Below are positions 6,624 through 13,670 of a stretch of DNA of 36,004 nt, piece after piece. Location of the stretch: the NCBI GenBank assembly GCA_020404895.1, contig JADBWK010000146.1:1-36004 (forward strand), given 5' to 3'. Source of the stretch: Pseudanabaena sp. M085S1SP2A07QC. GTDB lineage: Bacteria; Cyanobacteriota; Cyanobacteriia; Pseudanabaenales; Pseudanabaenaceae. Below the pieces are notes generated by a model. That model saw only the letters and a list, made by a program, of their open reading frames with translations. It made no database searches and was not told where the DNA came from. Positions within the stretch are counted from its first letter, which is position 1, and each line of letters opens with the position of its first letter. The position numbers and the translations under genes are program-made.

Positions 6624-7412
6624 TTAAGTGATCGGTTTACGACCATGTTCGACATAGGCGGCGATCGCCAAAATCGAAATAATGATCAAAGGTAGAGACA
6701 AACTCCACCAAGATTCAGAAACTAAGACAAAGCAAGCAGCCAACAATCCACCAAGGGCAAAACCTGCGATCGTCGGTACAAATCGACCAATTCGTTCTAA
6801 AGACTCGCTTGCTTCCATTTGGGTCACTTCAGTTTGGACACTTGCAAACTTAGCAAGAAAAAACTGCACAACATCAATTGTGAGTTGGGTCGTATTTCCA
6901 GTCATTACTGTTGTCGGAATGTAGCTTTTGAATACTCCTTTGGCTTCCTTCATCAAGGCATTTTGAATCGCCATTGCGATTACACCAGAGATCCCAATCG
7001 GTAGGATCAAATCTTCTTGTACATCAAATAGAAGATCTGGCGAAAGCGCCATTCCCATTGCTAGGAAAACAGCTAAAGCGATCGCTTCCGCAGTGAGCAA
7101 GACTCCAAACACGCACCATTGCTGATGGCGAGAAAACCGAGCTAGCAGAGAAGTCAAAGCGACAGTTAGCACGAATGTGGGCAACATTAATAAACGAGTA
7201 ATGGTTGTCTCAGCGTCAGCACTCACAAATGAAGAACCTGCTAAAGCAATGTTGCCCGTCACATGGGCTGTAAATAGTCCAAACAAAATAATAAACGCTG
7301 AAGTATCAACAAACCCAGCTACCCAACTTAATAGAAATCCTGCTGGCCCATCACTAATTAAGTAAGCACTGAGATTAAACTTGAATTGCGATCGCGGAAT
7401 TGCTGAAGTCAT
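6624..7412 (-). CDS. DUF1275 (YoaK-like) membrane protein
   Basis: This 262-residue protein has about six hydrophobic segments and the DUF1275 hallmark near the N-terminus: AGFVDTSAFIILFGLFTAHV followed by TGNIALAG. A later AIQNALMKEAKG..IPTTVMTGNTTQLTID matches the family's second signature. Members are inner-membrane proteins of unknown substrate, proposed as permeases. It heads a three-gene operon with the LTXXQ-type and small membrane proteins. The start at 7412 is the first in frame; the HIP1 octamer GCGATCGC covers codons 8-11. Function unknown beyond membrane localisation. Confidence 0.8.
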   Translation of the reverse strand: MTSAIPRSQFKFNLSAYLISDGPAGFLLSWVAGFVDTSAFIILFGLFTAHVTGNIALAGSSFVSADAETTITRLLMLPTFVLTVALTSLLARFSRHQQWCVFGVLLTAEAIALAVFLAMGMALSPDLLFDVQEDLILPIGISGVIAMAIQNALMKEAKGVFKSYIPTTVMTGNTTQLTIDVVQFFLAKFASVQTEVTQMEASESLERIGRFVPTIAGFALGGLLAACFVLVSESWWSLSLPLIIISILAIAAYVEHGRKPIT

Positions 7413-7437
7413 TTTCTTACCTTAAATTAGATCTGAC

Positions 7438-7538
7438 ACCAATTCTCAAAAATGACACTACCATTTTTGAGAGCTCGAAAAACTTGCTGGATATGATTTT
7501 CAACTCTCAAAAGTTTAACTGCATTTTAGAGAATTGGT
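7438..7538. repeat. ~100-bp inverted-repeat element
   Basis: Outer ends ACCAATTCTCAAAAATG (7438-7454) and CATTTTAGAGAATTGGT (7522-7538) are inverted repeats matching at 16 of 17 positions. A second hairpin inside pairs TCTCAAAAATG with CATTTTTGAGA (7462-7472). It resembles a small non-autonomous palindromic element just upstream of the DUF1275 gene. It could also shape that gene's leader. Confidence 0.55.
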
Positions 7539-7595
7539 ATGAATAGATTGTTGCCAAGTGTTAGGTGATTTCCAAAAAATGGTTTATCAATTGGG

Positions 7596-7632
7596 AAATT
7601 AGTAAGGTGGACATCGCCCACCTTACTAATTT
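7596..7632 (-). terminator. Hairpin, likely terminator of the Ala/Lys/Glu-rich protein gene
   Basis: AAATTAGTAAGGTGG and CCACCTTACTAATTT form a perfect 15-bp stem with a 7-nt loop, about 70 bp downstream of the stop at 7705 on the minus strand. A T-rich stretch (ATTTTTT) follows some 15 nt later in that direction. It may be a palindromic repeat rather than a true terminator. Confidence 0.45.
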
Positions 7633-7704
7633 CTGAAGAAACTTTTTACTGAAAATCACATATGACTTCAATCCCTAACGCTTGCTTAAAGCAGAATCCA
7701 AAAA

Positions 7705-8280
7705 CTAAGGAGTAACAACTTCGGCAGGTGAGCTTTCTAATTCTGGCTCAGTTGCTGTTTCTGGAGCAGCGGATTCAGTCTCTGCTTTTTCTTTTTCTTC
7801 AACTGCTTCTGCGGCGGCAGCTTTTTCGGCTTCTTTAGCTTTCTTGGCTTCTAGCTTAGCGGCTTCTTTAGCTTTTTTGGCTTCTAATTTCGCTGCTTTT
7901 TTAGCAGCCTTTGCAGCAGCTTTAACTTCTTCTGCCTTAGCATCTTCTGCTTCCTTTAGCTTTTTGGCTTCAAGTTTCGCGGCGGCTTTGGCTTTTTTTG
8001 CTTCTGCCTTTGCTGCGGCTTTGGCTTCTGGAGTTTCCACTACTTCTTCGGGCTCTACAGCCGCATCAGCAATTAGGTTAGAAAAAATCGCACCATTTTC
8101 AGTCGCTCTTACAGACAAGATCGCTGTATCAAAATTGGCTGTTACGTCTGCTTGTGCATGGACAGGACTTCCCAAAAACACGCTCAACATCAGTGCTAGC
8201 GATAAACACAGACTGCTAAATCTAGTAATTAATTCGAGACTAGGCAATTTAAACATGGTGATGAATTTGTTCTTAAGCAT
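7705..8280 (-). CDS. Secreted Ala/Lys/Glu-rich helical protein
   Basis: This 191-residue protein has a signal peptide (hydrophobic LCLSLALMLSVFLG, cleavage near VHAQA), a short conserved-looking segment up to residue 75, then about 90 residues of near-repetitive KAAAKLEAKKAKEAEKA sequence and an acidic Pro/Glu tail. The low-complexity part should be a long charged helix or coiled coil, as in TolA-like periplasmic linkers. A GGAG Shine-Dalgarno sequence lies 8 nt before the ATG at 8280. A second ATG at codon 9 is less well placed. No enzyme motif is seen; a structural envelope role is only a guess. Confidence 0.65.
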   Translation of the reverse strand: MLKNKFITMFKLPSLELITRFSSLCLSLALMLSVFLGSPVHAQADVTANFDTAILSVRATENGAIFSNLIADAAVEPEEVVETPEAKAAAKAEAKKAKAAAKLEAKKLKEAEDAKAEEVKAAAKAAKKAAKLEAKKAKEAAKLEAKKAKEAEKAAAAEAVEEKEKAETESAAPETATEPELESSPAEVVTP

Positions 8281-9069
8281 ATTTTTACTCCACTAATTTT
8301 TGACTGCCAAAATCAACTAAAAAACTCAATCTAAAATTAGCGATCGCGCTACTTACTTATCACTATAAATTTCTTTAAAAGGTGTCAGCAAATAATTGAT
8401 TGAGTAAGTAATTTTATGGCTAAAGCAAATTTAGCGCTAATGATTTAGTTTAATTTTCAAGATACATTACAACAGGATATTCGCAGAATAATGGTATTCT
8501 AAATTACTTTTTTGTTGAATTGATCTAGGGCTATTATTTATTTTGATTTTTTTAGTTCTTTTATATACAAAATTTTTTGGGGATTATTACTATTAGTAAT
8601 CCTCTAGGTTTTCTTGTTAATATTTATTGCAATATATTCGATTGATATTTGAATATTTATATGTCACATACTAAATATATTTAATCTTTAAATATGGAAT
8701 ATTTCTAAAACCATGCACTTGTAAAATTGGAAAAGTAGAAGCGATTACAAATTCATAAATTTAAAAATTGATAACAAAGTTACAGGTGGCTTGGAGTAAT
8801 TAAAATTACGTATTAAAACCTATATTTTCTGTGGGTTTTGCTGGCAATTTTTTAGGATTTATGTTTAATTGCGCTAGCATTCTTGTCAAAGTTTTGGTGA
8901 TAACCTTGGATATTGATAAGTGCACTGGATTTGGGCTTCGCCTTTTGCAACTGCAACAATACTTCCTTGATCTTTCTTGGGTTGGGATGACTTACAACAA
9001 TTCACGAAGGTGTTAGCACCATTCTTGTGAGTTGAAATTAGACCTAGTTTAGACCCAGTAAGGGTTTTA

Positions 9070-9102
9070 AAAACACAAAATGGCTATGCCATTTTGTGTT
9101 TT
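9070..9102. repeat. Hairpin AAAACACAAAATGGC / GCCATTTTGTGTTTT
   Basis: A perfect 15-bp stem with a 3-nt loop (tat). The same arm sequence is found after the YciO/Sua5 gene at 21134-21172, with loop gta, so it is a dispersed repeat and not just a local terminator. No gene ends next to this copy. Confidence 0.7.
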
Positions 9103-9122
9103 GATGTTACTTACCAAAACCA

Positions 9123-9137
9123 TGTATACAGTATACA
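9123..9137. promoter_or_regulatory. Perfect 15-bp palindrome TGTATACAGTATACA
   Basis: Two 7-bp arms (TGTATAC / GTATACA) around one base form a dyad typical of a dimeric repressor site, for example the GntR class. No promoter or regulator gene is adjacent, so function is uncertain. Confidence 0.25.
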
Positions 9138-9271
9138 CAAAATATTGACGCGACAATATTTAACCCAAGAACAAGGTTGATGCGGAGCATAGCTTTTGTT
9201 TTAAATAACTGATGTTACGTGGAAGGAATGCCTGAAATCCTGAAAATCAATGGCAGGCATGGGGCATTATC

Positions 9272-9386
9272 CTATAGCAAAGAGATAACTAGGACAAATC
9301 AAAACTCAAATAAATGAATGCGGCGCAAAGCGCCGCATTCATTTATTTGGGTTTTATGTCCTAAGCAAAACTTTCATTGCTTATAG
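9272..9386. repeat. Palindromic element A (ctatagcaa type)
   Basis: The core CAAATAAATGAATGCGGCGC - aaa - its reverse complement (9307-9349) is a perfect 20-bp stem. Outer flanks (ctatagcaa...aggacaaat..aaaact and gggttttatgtcctaagcaaaa...ttgcttatag) match those of the elements at 10902-11011 and 27370-27480. It ends 21 bp before the stop of the pentapeptide gene and could also end its transcript. Confidence 0.7.
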
Positions 9387-9406
9387 CTGTAACTTCTTTC
9401 TCATCT

Positions 9407-10111
9407 TCACAGTAAAAGAGACGAGGGTACATTTTGGACAGACATTAAACCGATCGCATTACTCCAATTCGTTGCATAACGACTTATATTTTTTCCCCAA
9501 AGAATTCCATCGAGATTCGCGCCTTCGAGATTTACGTTACTCATATTGGCATCGCGTAAATCTGCGCCACTGAGGTCAGCACCACTAAAATCAGTATTCT
9601 GCAACTGCGATCGCTCTAAATTTGTAGAATAAAGCTTAGCACCCCAAAAAGTCGCACTATTCAAATTAGCCTCTTTTAAGTTTGCTTGCCAAAATATGGC
9701 ATGACTAGCATTAATATTTTGTAAATTTGCACCTTGGAGATTAGCACTATTGAAATTTGCCGCGATCGCATTAGCTCTTTCTAAATTGGCATAACGGAGA
9801 TCCGCAAAGCTAAAAATAGCACTATAAAGATTAGCCTCACTAAAATTGGTCTTAATCAGAGAACCTGTAGCGATCTCGCCATTTAAACTTGCTTTAGCAA
9901 AATTTGCATATTCTAATCGCGCCTCAATTAAATTAGCATGATATAAATCTGCACCTTCCAGATTGGCATAACTTAAATTGACATAGCGCAAATCAGCAGT
10001 ACTTAGTACCGCATTCTGTAATGAGATTAATGTATCTGGATACTCATTTCTCCATTGATTCCAGCCATTTACTCCTTTCATTAGTAGTTGTAATTGTTGT
10101 ATATCAGTCAT
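9407..10111 (-). CDS. Pentapeptide-repeat protein
   Basis: This 234-residue protein is made of A(D/N)LXX pentapeptides from about residue 35 to 215 (ADLRYVNLSYANLEGADLYH, later ADLSGADLRDANMSNVNLEG). These fold as a right-handed quadrilateral beta-helix. The first 30 residues (LLMKGVNGWNQWRNEYPD) form a short capping segment common in cyanobacterial members. No signal peptide is visible, so it is probably cytoplasmic. The family is abundant in cyanobacteria and its biochemical role is mostly unknown; a DNA-mimic role is known only for Qnr/MfpA types. It stands alone between palindromic repeats. Confidence 0.85.
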   Translation of the reverse strand: MTDIQQLQLLMKGVNGWNQWRNEYPDTLISLQNAVLSTADLRYVNLSYANLEGADLYHANLIEARLEYANFAKASLNGEIATGSLIKTNFSEANLYSAIFSFADLRYANLERANAIAANFNSANLQGANLQNINASHAIFWQANLKEANLNSATFWGAKLYSTNLERSQLQNTDFSGADLSGADLRDANMSNVNLEGANLDGILWGKNISRYATNWSNAIGLMSVQNVPSSLLL

Positions 10112-10241
10112 GATCTTATTTTAGAAGTATTTATATTTGAAGAAATCTAACGCGATCGCTGTTCGTTTTTAATTTTTCTTGCTGTAAAACCCTATATCAA
10201 GAGAAGTATTTCTCGATTTGGTTGATTTGCATTTTTATATT

Positions 10242-10373
10242 ATGAGTCAAAGCAATAAAATGCTGACAACCACGATTGAAGATATTGGCTTCATGCCGAA
10301 ATCCCTTGAAATTTATTGCAGTTGGGTGTCACAACACCAAGGTTTAATTACTGCATCCCAGCATAATTTCTGA
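10242..10373 (+). CDS. Short open frame of doubtful status
   Basis: A 43-codon frame starts ATG (MSQSNKMLTTTIEDIGFMPK) and ends over the start of the PilB/GspE fragment, in another frame. There is no clear ribosome-binding site and no recognisable domain. It may be an accidental frame, or the tail of whatever replaced the 5' part of the ATPase gene. Confidence 0.2.
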   Translation: MSQSNKMLTTTIEDIGFMPKSLEIYCSWVSQHQGLITASQHNF

Positions 10374-10767
10374 ATCTCTGTTGGGGATAGTCGCACAGCG
10401 ATTGGTAAGAAAAGTTTGCTCTTTTTGCTCTGAAGTCTATGTGCCAACAAAAGAAGAAGTTGAATTTTTGAATATTCCAGCACAGGATATGAAATACCAA
10501 GATTGGCACAAAGGTAAAGGCTGTGAACATTGTTTTGGTTCTGGTTACTTGGGGCGTGAAGCTATATTTGAGTTATTAAATGTCACTCCTCCAGTACGAA
10601 AAATTATGGCTGAAGGAAATCAATCAAAATTATTTGAATATCTAATTGAACATGGATATGAATCTTTTTTTCATAGTGGGCGCAACAAAATTTCAACAGG
10701 AATTACTACCTTAGAAGAAGCGTTGCGAGTGTTGCCAAGACAAATGTTCACTGATATAGGTTGCTAG
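10363..10767 (+). pseudogene. C-terminal fragment of a PilB/GspE-type secretion ATPase
   Basis: The frame reads IISESLLGIVAQRLVRKVCS and continues FCSEVYVPT....GCEHCFGSGYLGREAIFELL to GITTLEEALRV. This is the end of type IV pilus or type II secretion ATPases: the AQRLVR arginines, the four-cysteine zinc site (C..C and C..C) and the C-terminal T.EE..R. About 135 residues remain of a 550-670-residue enzyme; Walker A, Asp box and Walker B are all missing. No credible start codon or Shine-Dalgarno sequence exists, so this is a remnant. Upstream is an unrelated short frame and downstream are palindromic elements. Confidence 0.8.
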
Positions 10768-10847
10768 TCGCTAGTAATAGTTTATGAACAATAATTGTCT
10801 AGTTTGTCCTCATCAATACCAACCTTCTTGGATGATGCTAAGTAATA

Positions 10848-10901
10848 CCAAATAAATGAAGGCAGCGCGAAGCGCTGCCTTCATTTATTTGGGGTTTTGT
10901 C
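10848..10901. repeat. Palindromic element B
   Basis: CCAAATAAATGAAGGCAGCGC - gaa - the matching 21-nt arm (10872-10892) is followed by the ggttttgtcctatag flank, which runs directly into element C. The left outer flank is missing, so this copy looks partial. Confidence 0.65.
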
Positions 10902-11011
10902 CTATAGCAACGTAAGAGATAGATAGGACAATTCAAAACTCAAAAGATGGCAGAGCAAAGCTCTGCCATCTTTTGGGTTTTATGTCCTGAGCAAAGCTTA
11001 CATTGCTATAG
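10902..11011. repeat. Palindromic element C (ctatagcaa type, complete)
   Basis: About 110 bp, from ctatagcaacgtaag to cttacattgctatag. The central stem is CAAAAGATGGCAGAGC - aaa - GCTCTGCCATCTTTTG (10941-10975). The whole unit is almost the exact reverse complement of the element at 27370-27480, including the imperfect flanks. Confidence 0.8.
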
Positions 11012-11120
11012 TTATCTTAAAAAAACAAATAAAAACCCAAAATCAAAGTGGCGGCGCGAAGCGCCGCCACTTTGATTTTGGGTTTTATGTCTTAAGCAAA
11101 CCTTGTTATTACTATATATT
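11012..11120. repeat. Palindromic element D
   Basis: The core CCCAAAATCAAAGTGGCGGC..gaa..GCCGCCACTTTGATTTTGGG has a perfect 22-bp stem (11036-11082). Flanks are degenerate versions of the same family (ttttatgtcttaagcaaa...actata). Its right edge lies 13 bp from the HEAT-repeat gene's stop, so it may also end that transcript. Confidence 0.65.
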
Positions 11121-11132
11121 TCTACTAGAAAC

Positions 11133-12314
11133 TTATCCCTGAATTGTCGTAAAGTCTGACTTATCGCCAAAATCTCGGAGATTGGAGACAGAATAATTTG
11201 GTATAGATACCGTTTGTTTGATATTATTTAATGCCTCCTGAGCTTCAGGCGAATTTACTTGTGCTAAGGCTCTCAAAATAGCATTGCGAACTGAGCGATC
11301 GCGATCTTTTATCGCTTGCGAAAGATAGAACACTGCATCATGCGAGCCAATTTCCCCCAATGCTAATGCAGCATCACAACGCACATAGGCATATTCGTCA
11401 TCTCTCAGGACTTGGGCAAGCATTGGTACAACTTCCTCCATGCCAATATGCCCTAGAGTGCGAGCGGCTACACTGCGAGTATGACTAGAGGTGTTGTAGA
11501 GCATTTTGGAAACAGGCGAGATCGCAGGAGCGCCAATATTCTTTAAAGCTTGCACGGCTTGATACTGCACACTAATGTCATTGTCTGTAAGTAATCGCGC
11601 TAGGGAATTAGCCGATAGAGGCGATTTAATCTGACCTAGCGCCCAAGCAGCCTCAAAACGAACTGATTTGCTACCATTCTCCAGCGCATCGATTAGGGTG
11701 GTGACCGCTAAGGGGGAACTAATTTGCCCAAGGGAATGAGCTGCATGAACTTTTACCATGTCATCATTGTGTTTCAAAGCCTCCACTAAAGGTGATACCG
11801 CAGGTAAACTAGCTCGTCCCAGAGCCTTAGCGCTTGCAGCTTGCACCTGAATAGATGGATGACGTAATAACTTGACTAATGCCCCGATCGCTTCCGCACT
11901 GCCAATCCAACTTAGTGCTGCTGCTGCTTGCCAGTGAATTTGACGGTGAGGATTTTTGGCGGCGGCAATTAACGGTAAAATTGCTAATGGAGATCGCAAA
12001 TAACCTAAGGTGATCGCTGCTTTTTTGGATATAGCTATTTCACCGCTTTCGAGTCGCTCTAGCATAGCAGGTAAGACATTATCGCGACAACGAATTATTT
12101 TTTGTAATGCTAAGGAAAATTGGTCAGAGCGCACAGCCGCATCAAACTCAGCTAAAATTGCGGACGCGCCACCCAGATCGGGAGCGGACATCGCATAGCG
12201 ATCTTCGGGGATGGCATATCCTGGAGATACGGGAATCCGATAATCTTCTAACTTTGGTGGGTTGATTTTAGAAGCGACAGGAATTGTGGGTAGTTGCGGA
12301 TCTGGTGCGGTCAT
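11133..12314 (-). CDS. HEAT-repeat (PBS-lyase-like) protein
   Basis: This 393-residue protein has an N-terminal Pro-rich segment (1-60), then about nine HEAT-like repeats of ~31 residues from about 75 to 365 (for example AALSWIGSAEAIGALVKLLR, AHSLGQISSPLAVTTLIDAL, ALALGEIGSHDAVFYLSQAI). These are the short E-Z type found in phycobilin lyases (CpcE/F) and NblB. No lyase assignment is safe: CpcE/F are shorter and sit with phycobiliprotein genes, and none are here. It more likely acts as a protein-binding scaffold. No signal peptide. It is monocistronic, with a palindromic element after its stop. Confidence 0.8.
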   Translation of the reverse strand: MTAPDPQLPTIPVASKINPPKLEDYRIPVSPGYAIPEDRYAMSAPDLGGASAILAEFDAAVRSDQFSLALQKIIRCRDNVLPAMLERLESGEIAISKKAAITLGYLRSPLAILPLIAAAKNPHRQIHWQAAAALSWIGSAEAIGALVKLLRHPSIQVQAASAKALGRASLPAVSPLVEALKHNDDMVKVHAAHSLGQISSPLAVTTLIDALENGSKSVRFEAAWALGQIKSPLSANSLARLLTDNDISVQYQAVQALKNIGAPAISPVSKMLYNTSSHTRSVAARTLGHIGMEEVVPMLAQVLRDDEYAYVRCDAALALGEIGSHDAVFYLSQAIKDRDRSVRNAILRALAQVNSPEAQEALNNIKQTVSIPNYSVSNLRDFGDKSDFTTIQG

Positions 12315-12463
12315 GGCGGATGTTTCCTATTAAGCATTGGTGCATGTTTTTAGTCCCGTTACCCATTGCAGCAAATTTTAATTTTTAGTTTTGCTGTATT
12401 AACATTACATTTTACGAGAAGAGTCCCAAAAAATTTTAAAACGTGCAGCACTTTATAAGCCTC

Positions 12464-12469
12464 TATAAT
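12464..12469 (+). promoter_or_regulatory. Candidate -10 box for the permease gene
   Basis: TATAAT lies 85 nt upstream of the permease start. The -35 region at 17-bp spacing (ACGTGC) is poor, so this is only a candidate. The leader it would produce contains the hairpin at 12510-12552. Confidence 0.3.
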
Positions 12470-12509
12470 TGTTAAGCTAAAAATTAACAAACTAGCAAAC
12501 GCCTTAAAT

Positions 12510-12552
12510 CCCAGAGATAAAAAGGGCGGTTTGCGTCATTTTTATCTCTGGG
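12510..12552 (+). promoter_or_regulatory. Leader hairpin touching the permease start
   Basis: CCCAGAGATAAAAA and TTTTTATCTCTGGG form a perfect 14-bp stem with a 15-nt loop (gggcggtttgcgtca). The stem ends one base before the ATG at 12554 and would hide any ribosome site there. It could regulate translation, favour the next ATG at 12572, or be an operator. Confidence 0.45.
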
Positions 12553-12553
12553 A

Positions 12554-13561
12554 ATGCCAAATAGCGCAACTATGAATCAAATTCTCAGTGCCTTTACTTT
12601 GTTTTTGAGCCTCCTCGTGGAAGCAATCCCATTTTTGTTGATGGGAGTTTTGCTGTCGGGAGTCTTATTAATATTTGTGGATGAGCGCAAGCTTATAGCT
12701 ATTTTGCCCAAAAATCCTTTTTTGGGAGCATTGGCAGGAAGTCTACTCGGATTTATGTTTCCCGTGTGCGAATGTGGCAATGTGCCTGTGGCGCGACGAC
12801 TTATTTCTCAAGGCGCACCTATTTCGGTGGCGGTGAGCTTTTTAATGGCAGCTCCAACGATTAACCCTGTAGTAATGTGGGCAACTTGGACAGCCTTTCG
12901 CGATCAGCCTGAAATTGCGGTATTGCGAATTGTGTTGTCATTTGCGATCGCCACAATTATCGCCATGGTATTTAGTTCTCAAAAGGATTTGCGGGCTATT
13001 TTGCAGCCGAATATTGCTCTTGCTTTACCAGCACCAAAGGTTAAGGCGGGAGCTGTACCTGTAGGGACATTTTTCTTAGGAGAAGATCGCAATCAGCCGT
13101 TAGATTTTGCGGGCTATTTATCGTCAAGTAATCAAATTGTTACTAAATCTTTGCCTGATCGCTTAAATCTGTTGCTGGACAATACGCTTGCAGAAATGCG
13201 TGAGCTAGGGGCGATCCTCGTGATGGGTAGTGCGATCGCGGCGGTGATTCAGGTCTGGATTCCCCGCGATATTATTCTCGCCTTGGGGCAGGGGCAAGTT
13301 AGCTCGATTATCGCTATGATGATCTTGGCTGCGATCGTTTCGATTTGTTCGACGGTGGACGCATTTTTTGCTTTGTCATTTGCCTCGACTTTTACAGGTG
13401 GATCACTACTTGCCTTTCTCGTTTTTGGTCCAATAATCGATCTCAAGGCGATCGGCTTGATCTTAACTATTTTCAAAAAACGCGCCGTGATCTATATGTT
13501 TTTACTCACCGCCCAGCTCACATTTTTGAGCTGCCTATTTATCAATTTTCAGATTCGTTAG
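12554..13561 (+). CDS. Predicted permease, ArsP/YraQ (DUF318) family
   Basis: This 335-residue membrane protein has about eight hydrophobic segments. The family signature lies at about 70-115: GFMFPVCECGNVPVARRLIS, then QGAPISVAVSFLMAAPTINP. The CECG cysteines and the APTINP turn are conserved in this permease family, which includes the organoarsenical exporter ArsP. A second half-repeat (CSTVDAFFALSFASTFTGGS, about 270-290) mirrors the first. The hydrophilic middle (residues ~150-210) is variable. No arsenic genes are nearby, so the substrate is unknown. The start could be the ATG at 12554 or 12572; the first is only one base from a strong hairpin. Confidence 0.8.
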   Translation: MPNSATMNQILSAFTLFLSLLVEAIPFLLMGVLLSGVLLIFVDERKLIAILPKNPFLGALAGSLLGFMFPVCECGNVPVARRLISQGAPISVAVSFLMAAPTINPVVMWATWTAFRDQPEIAVLRIVLSFAIATIIAMVFSSQKDLRAILQPNIALALPAPKVKAGAVPVGTFFLGEDRNQPLDFAGYLSSSNQIVTKSLPDRLNLLLDNTLAEMRELGAILVMGSAIAAVIQVWIPRDIILALGQGQVSSIIAMMILAAIVSICSTVDAFFALSFASTFTGGSLLAFLVFGPIIDLKAIGLILTIFKKRAVIYMFLLTAQLTFLSCLFINFQIR

Positions 13562-13575
13562 GAATGAAAATTTAA

Positions 13576-13630
13576 TAAACCTCAAAACTGTTGGGGCAGG
13601 CTTTGCCCACCCCAACAGTTTTGAGGTTTA
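13576..13630 (+). terminator. Long hairpin terminator after the permease gene
   Basis: A perfect 21-bp stem starting TAAACCTCAAAACTGTTGGG (13576-13596 with 13610-13630) has an inner 13-nt part that pairs further (GG..CC). It begins 14 bp after the stop. The closing arm ends in GGTTTAATTA rather than a classic T-run, so it may be a palindromic repeat used as a terminator. Confidence 0.6.
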
Positions 13631-13670
13631 ATTACGCGAGTTATTTATTTTCTATCCGTTAGTATATTAG

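Larger units (their letters stand above)
8297..9406. other. 1.1-kb gene-free region with palindromes
   Basis: AT-rich, with stop codons throughout. 8297-8830 shows nothing but the upstream region of the gene at 8280. A 61-codon frame at 8831-9016 has no family match and atypical composition. From 9070 the region holds a perfect 15-bp-arm hairpin, a GTATAC-type palindrome at 9123-9137 and one ~115-bp palindromic element at 9272-9386. Confidence 0.5.

Noticed and set aside
7844-8296. Plus-strand Ala/Ser/Phe-rich frame of 150 codons
   Set aside because: Antisense of the Lys/Ala/Glu-rich gene; the low-complexity codons leave the other strand open by chance.
8831-9016. 61-codon plus-strand frame in the gene-free region
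   Set aside because: No family match, no Shine-Dalgarno sequence, odd composition (Cys, Tyr, Leu). Kept only as a remark.
9272-11120. CRISPR array from repeated gaa/aaa-loop palindromes
   Set aside because: Units are long perfect hairpins of differing sequence, without a constant repeat and unique spacers at regular spacing, and no cas genes are near.
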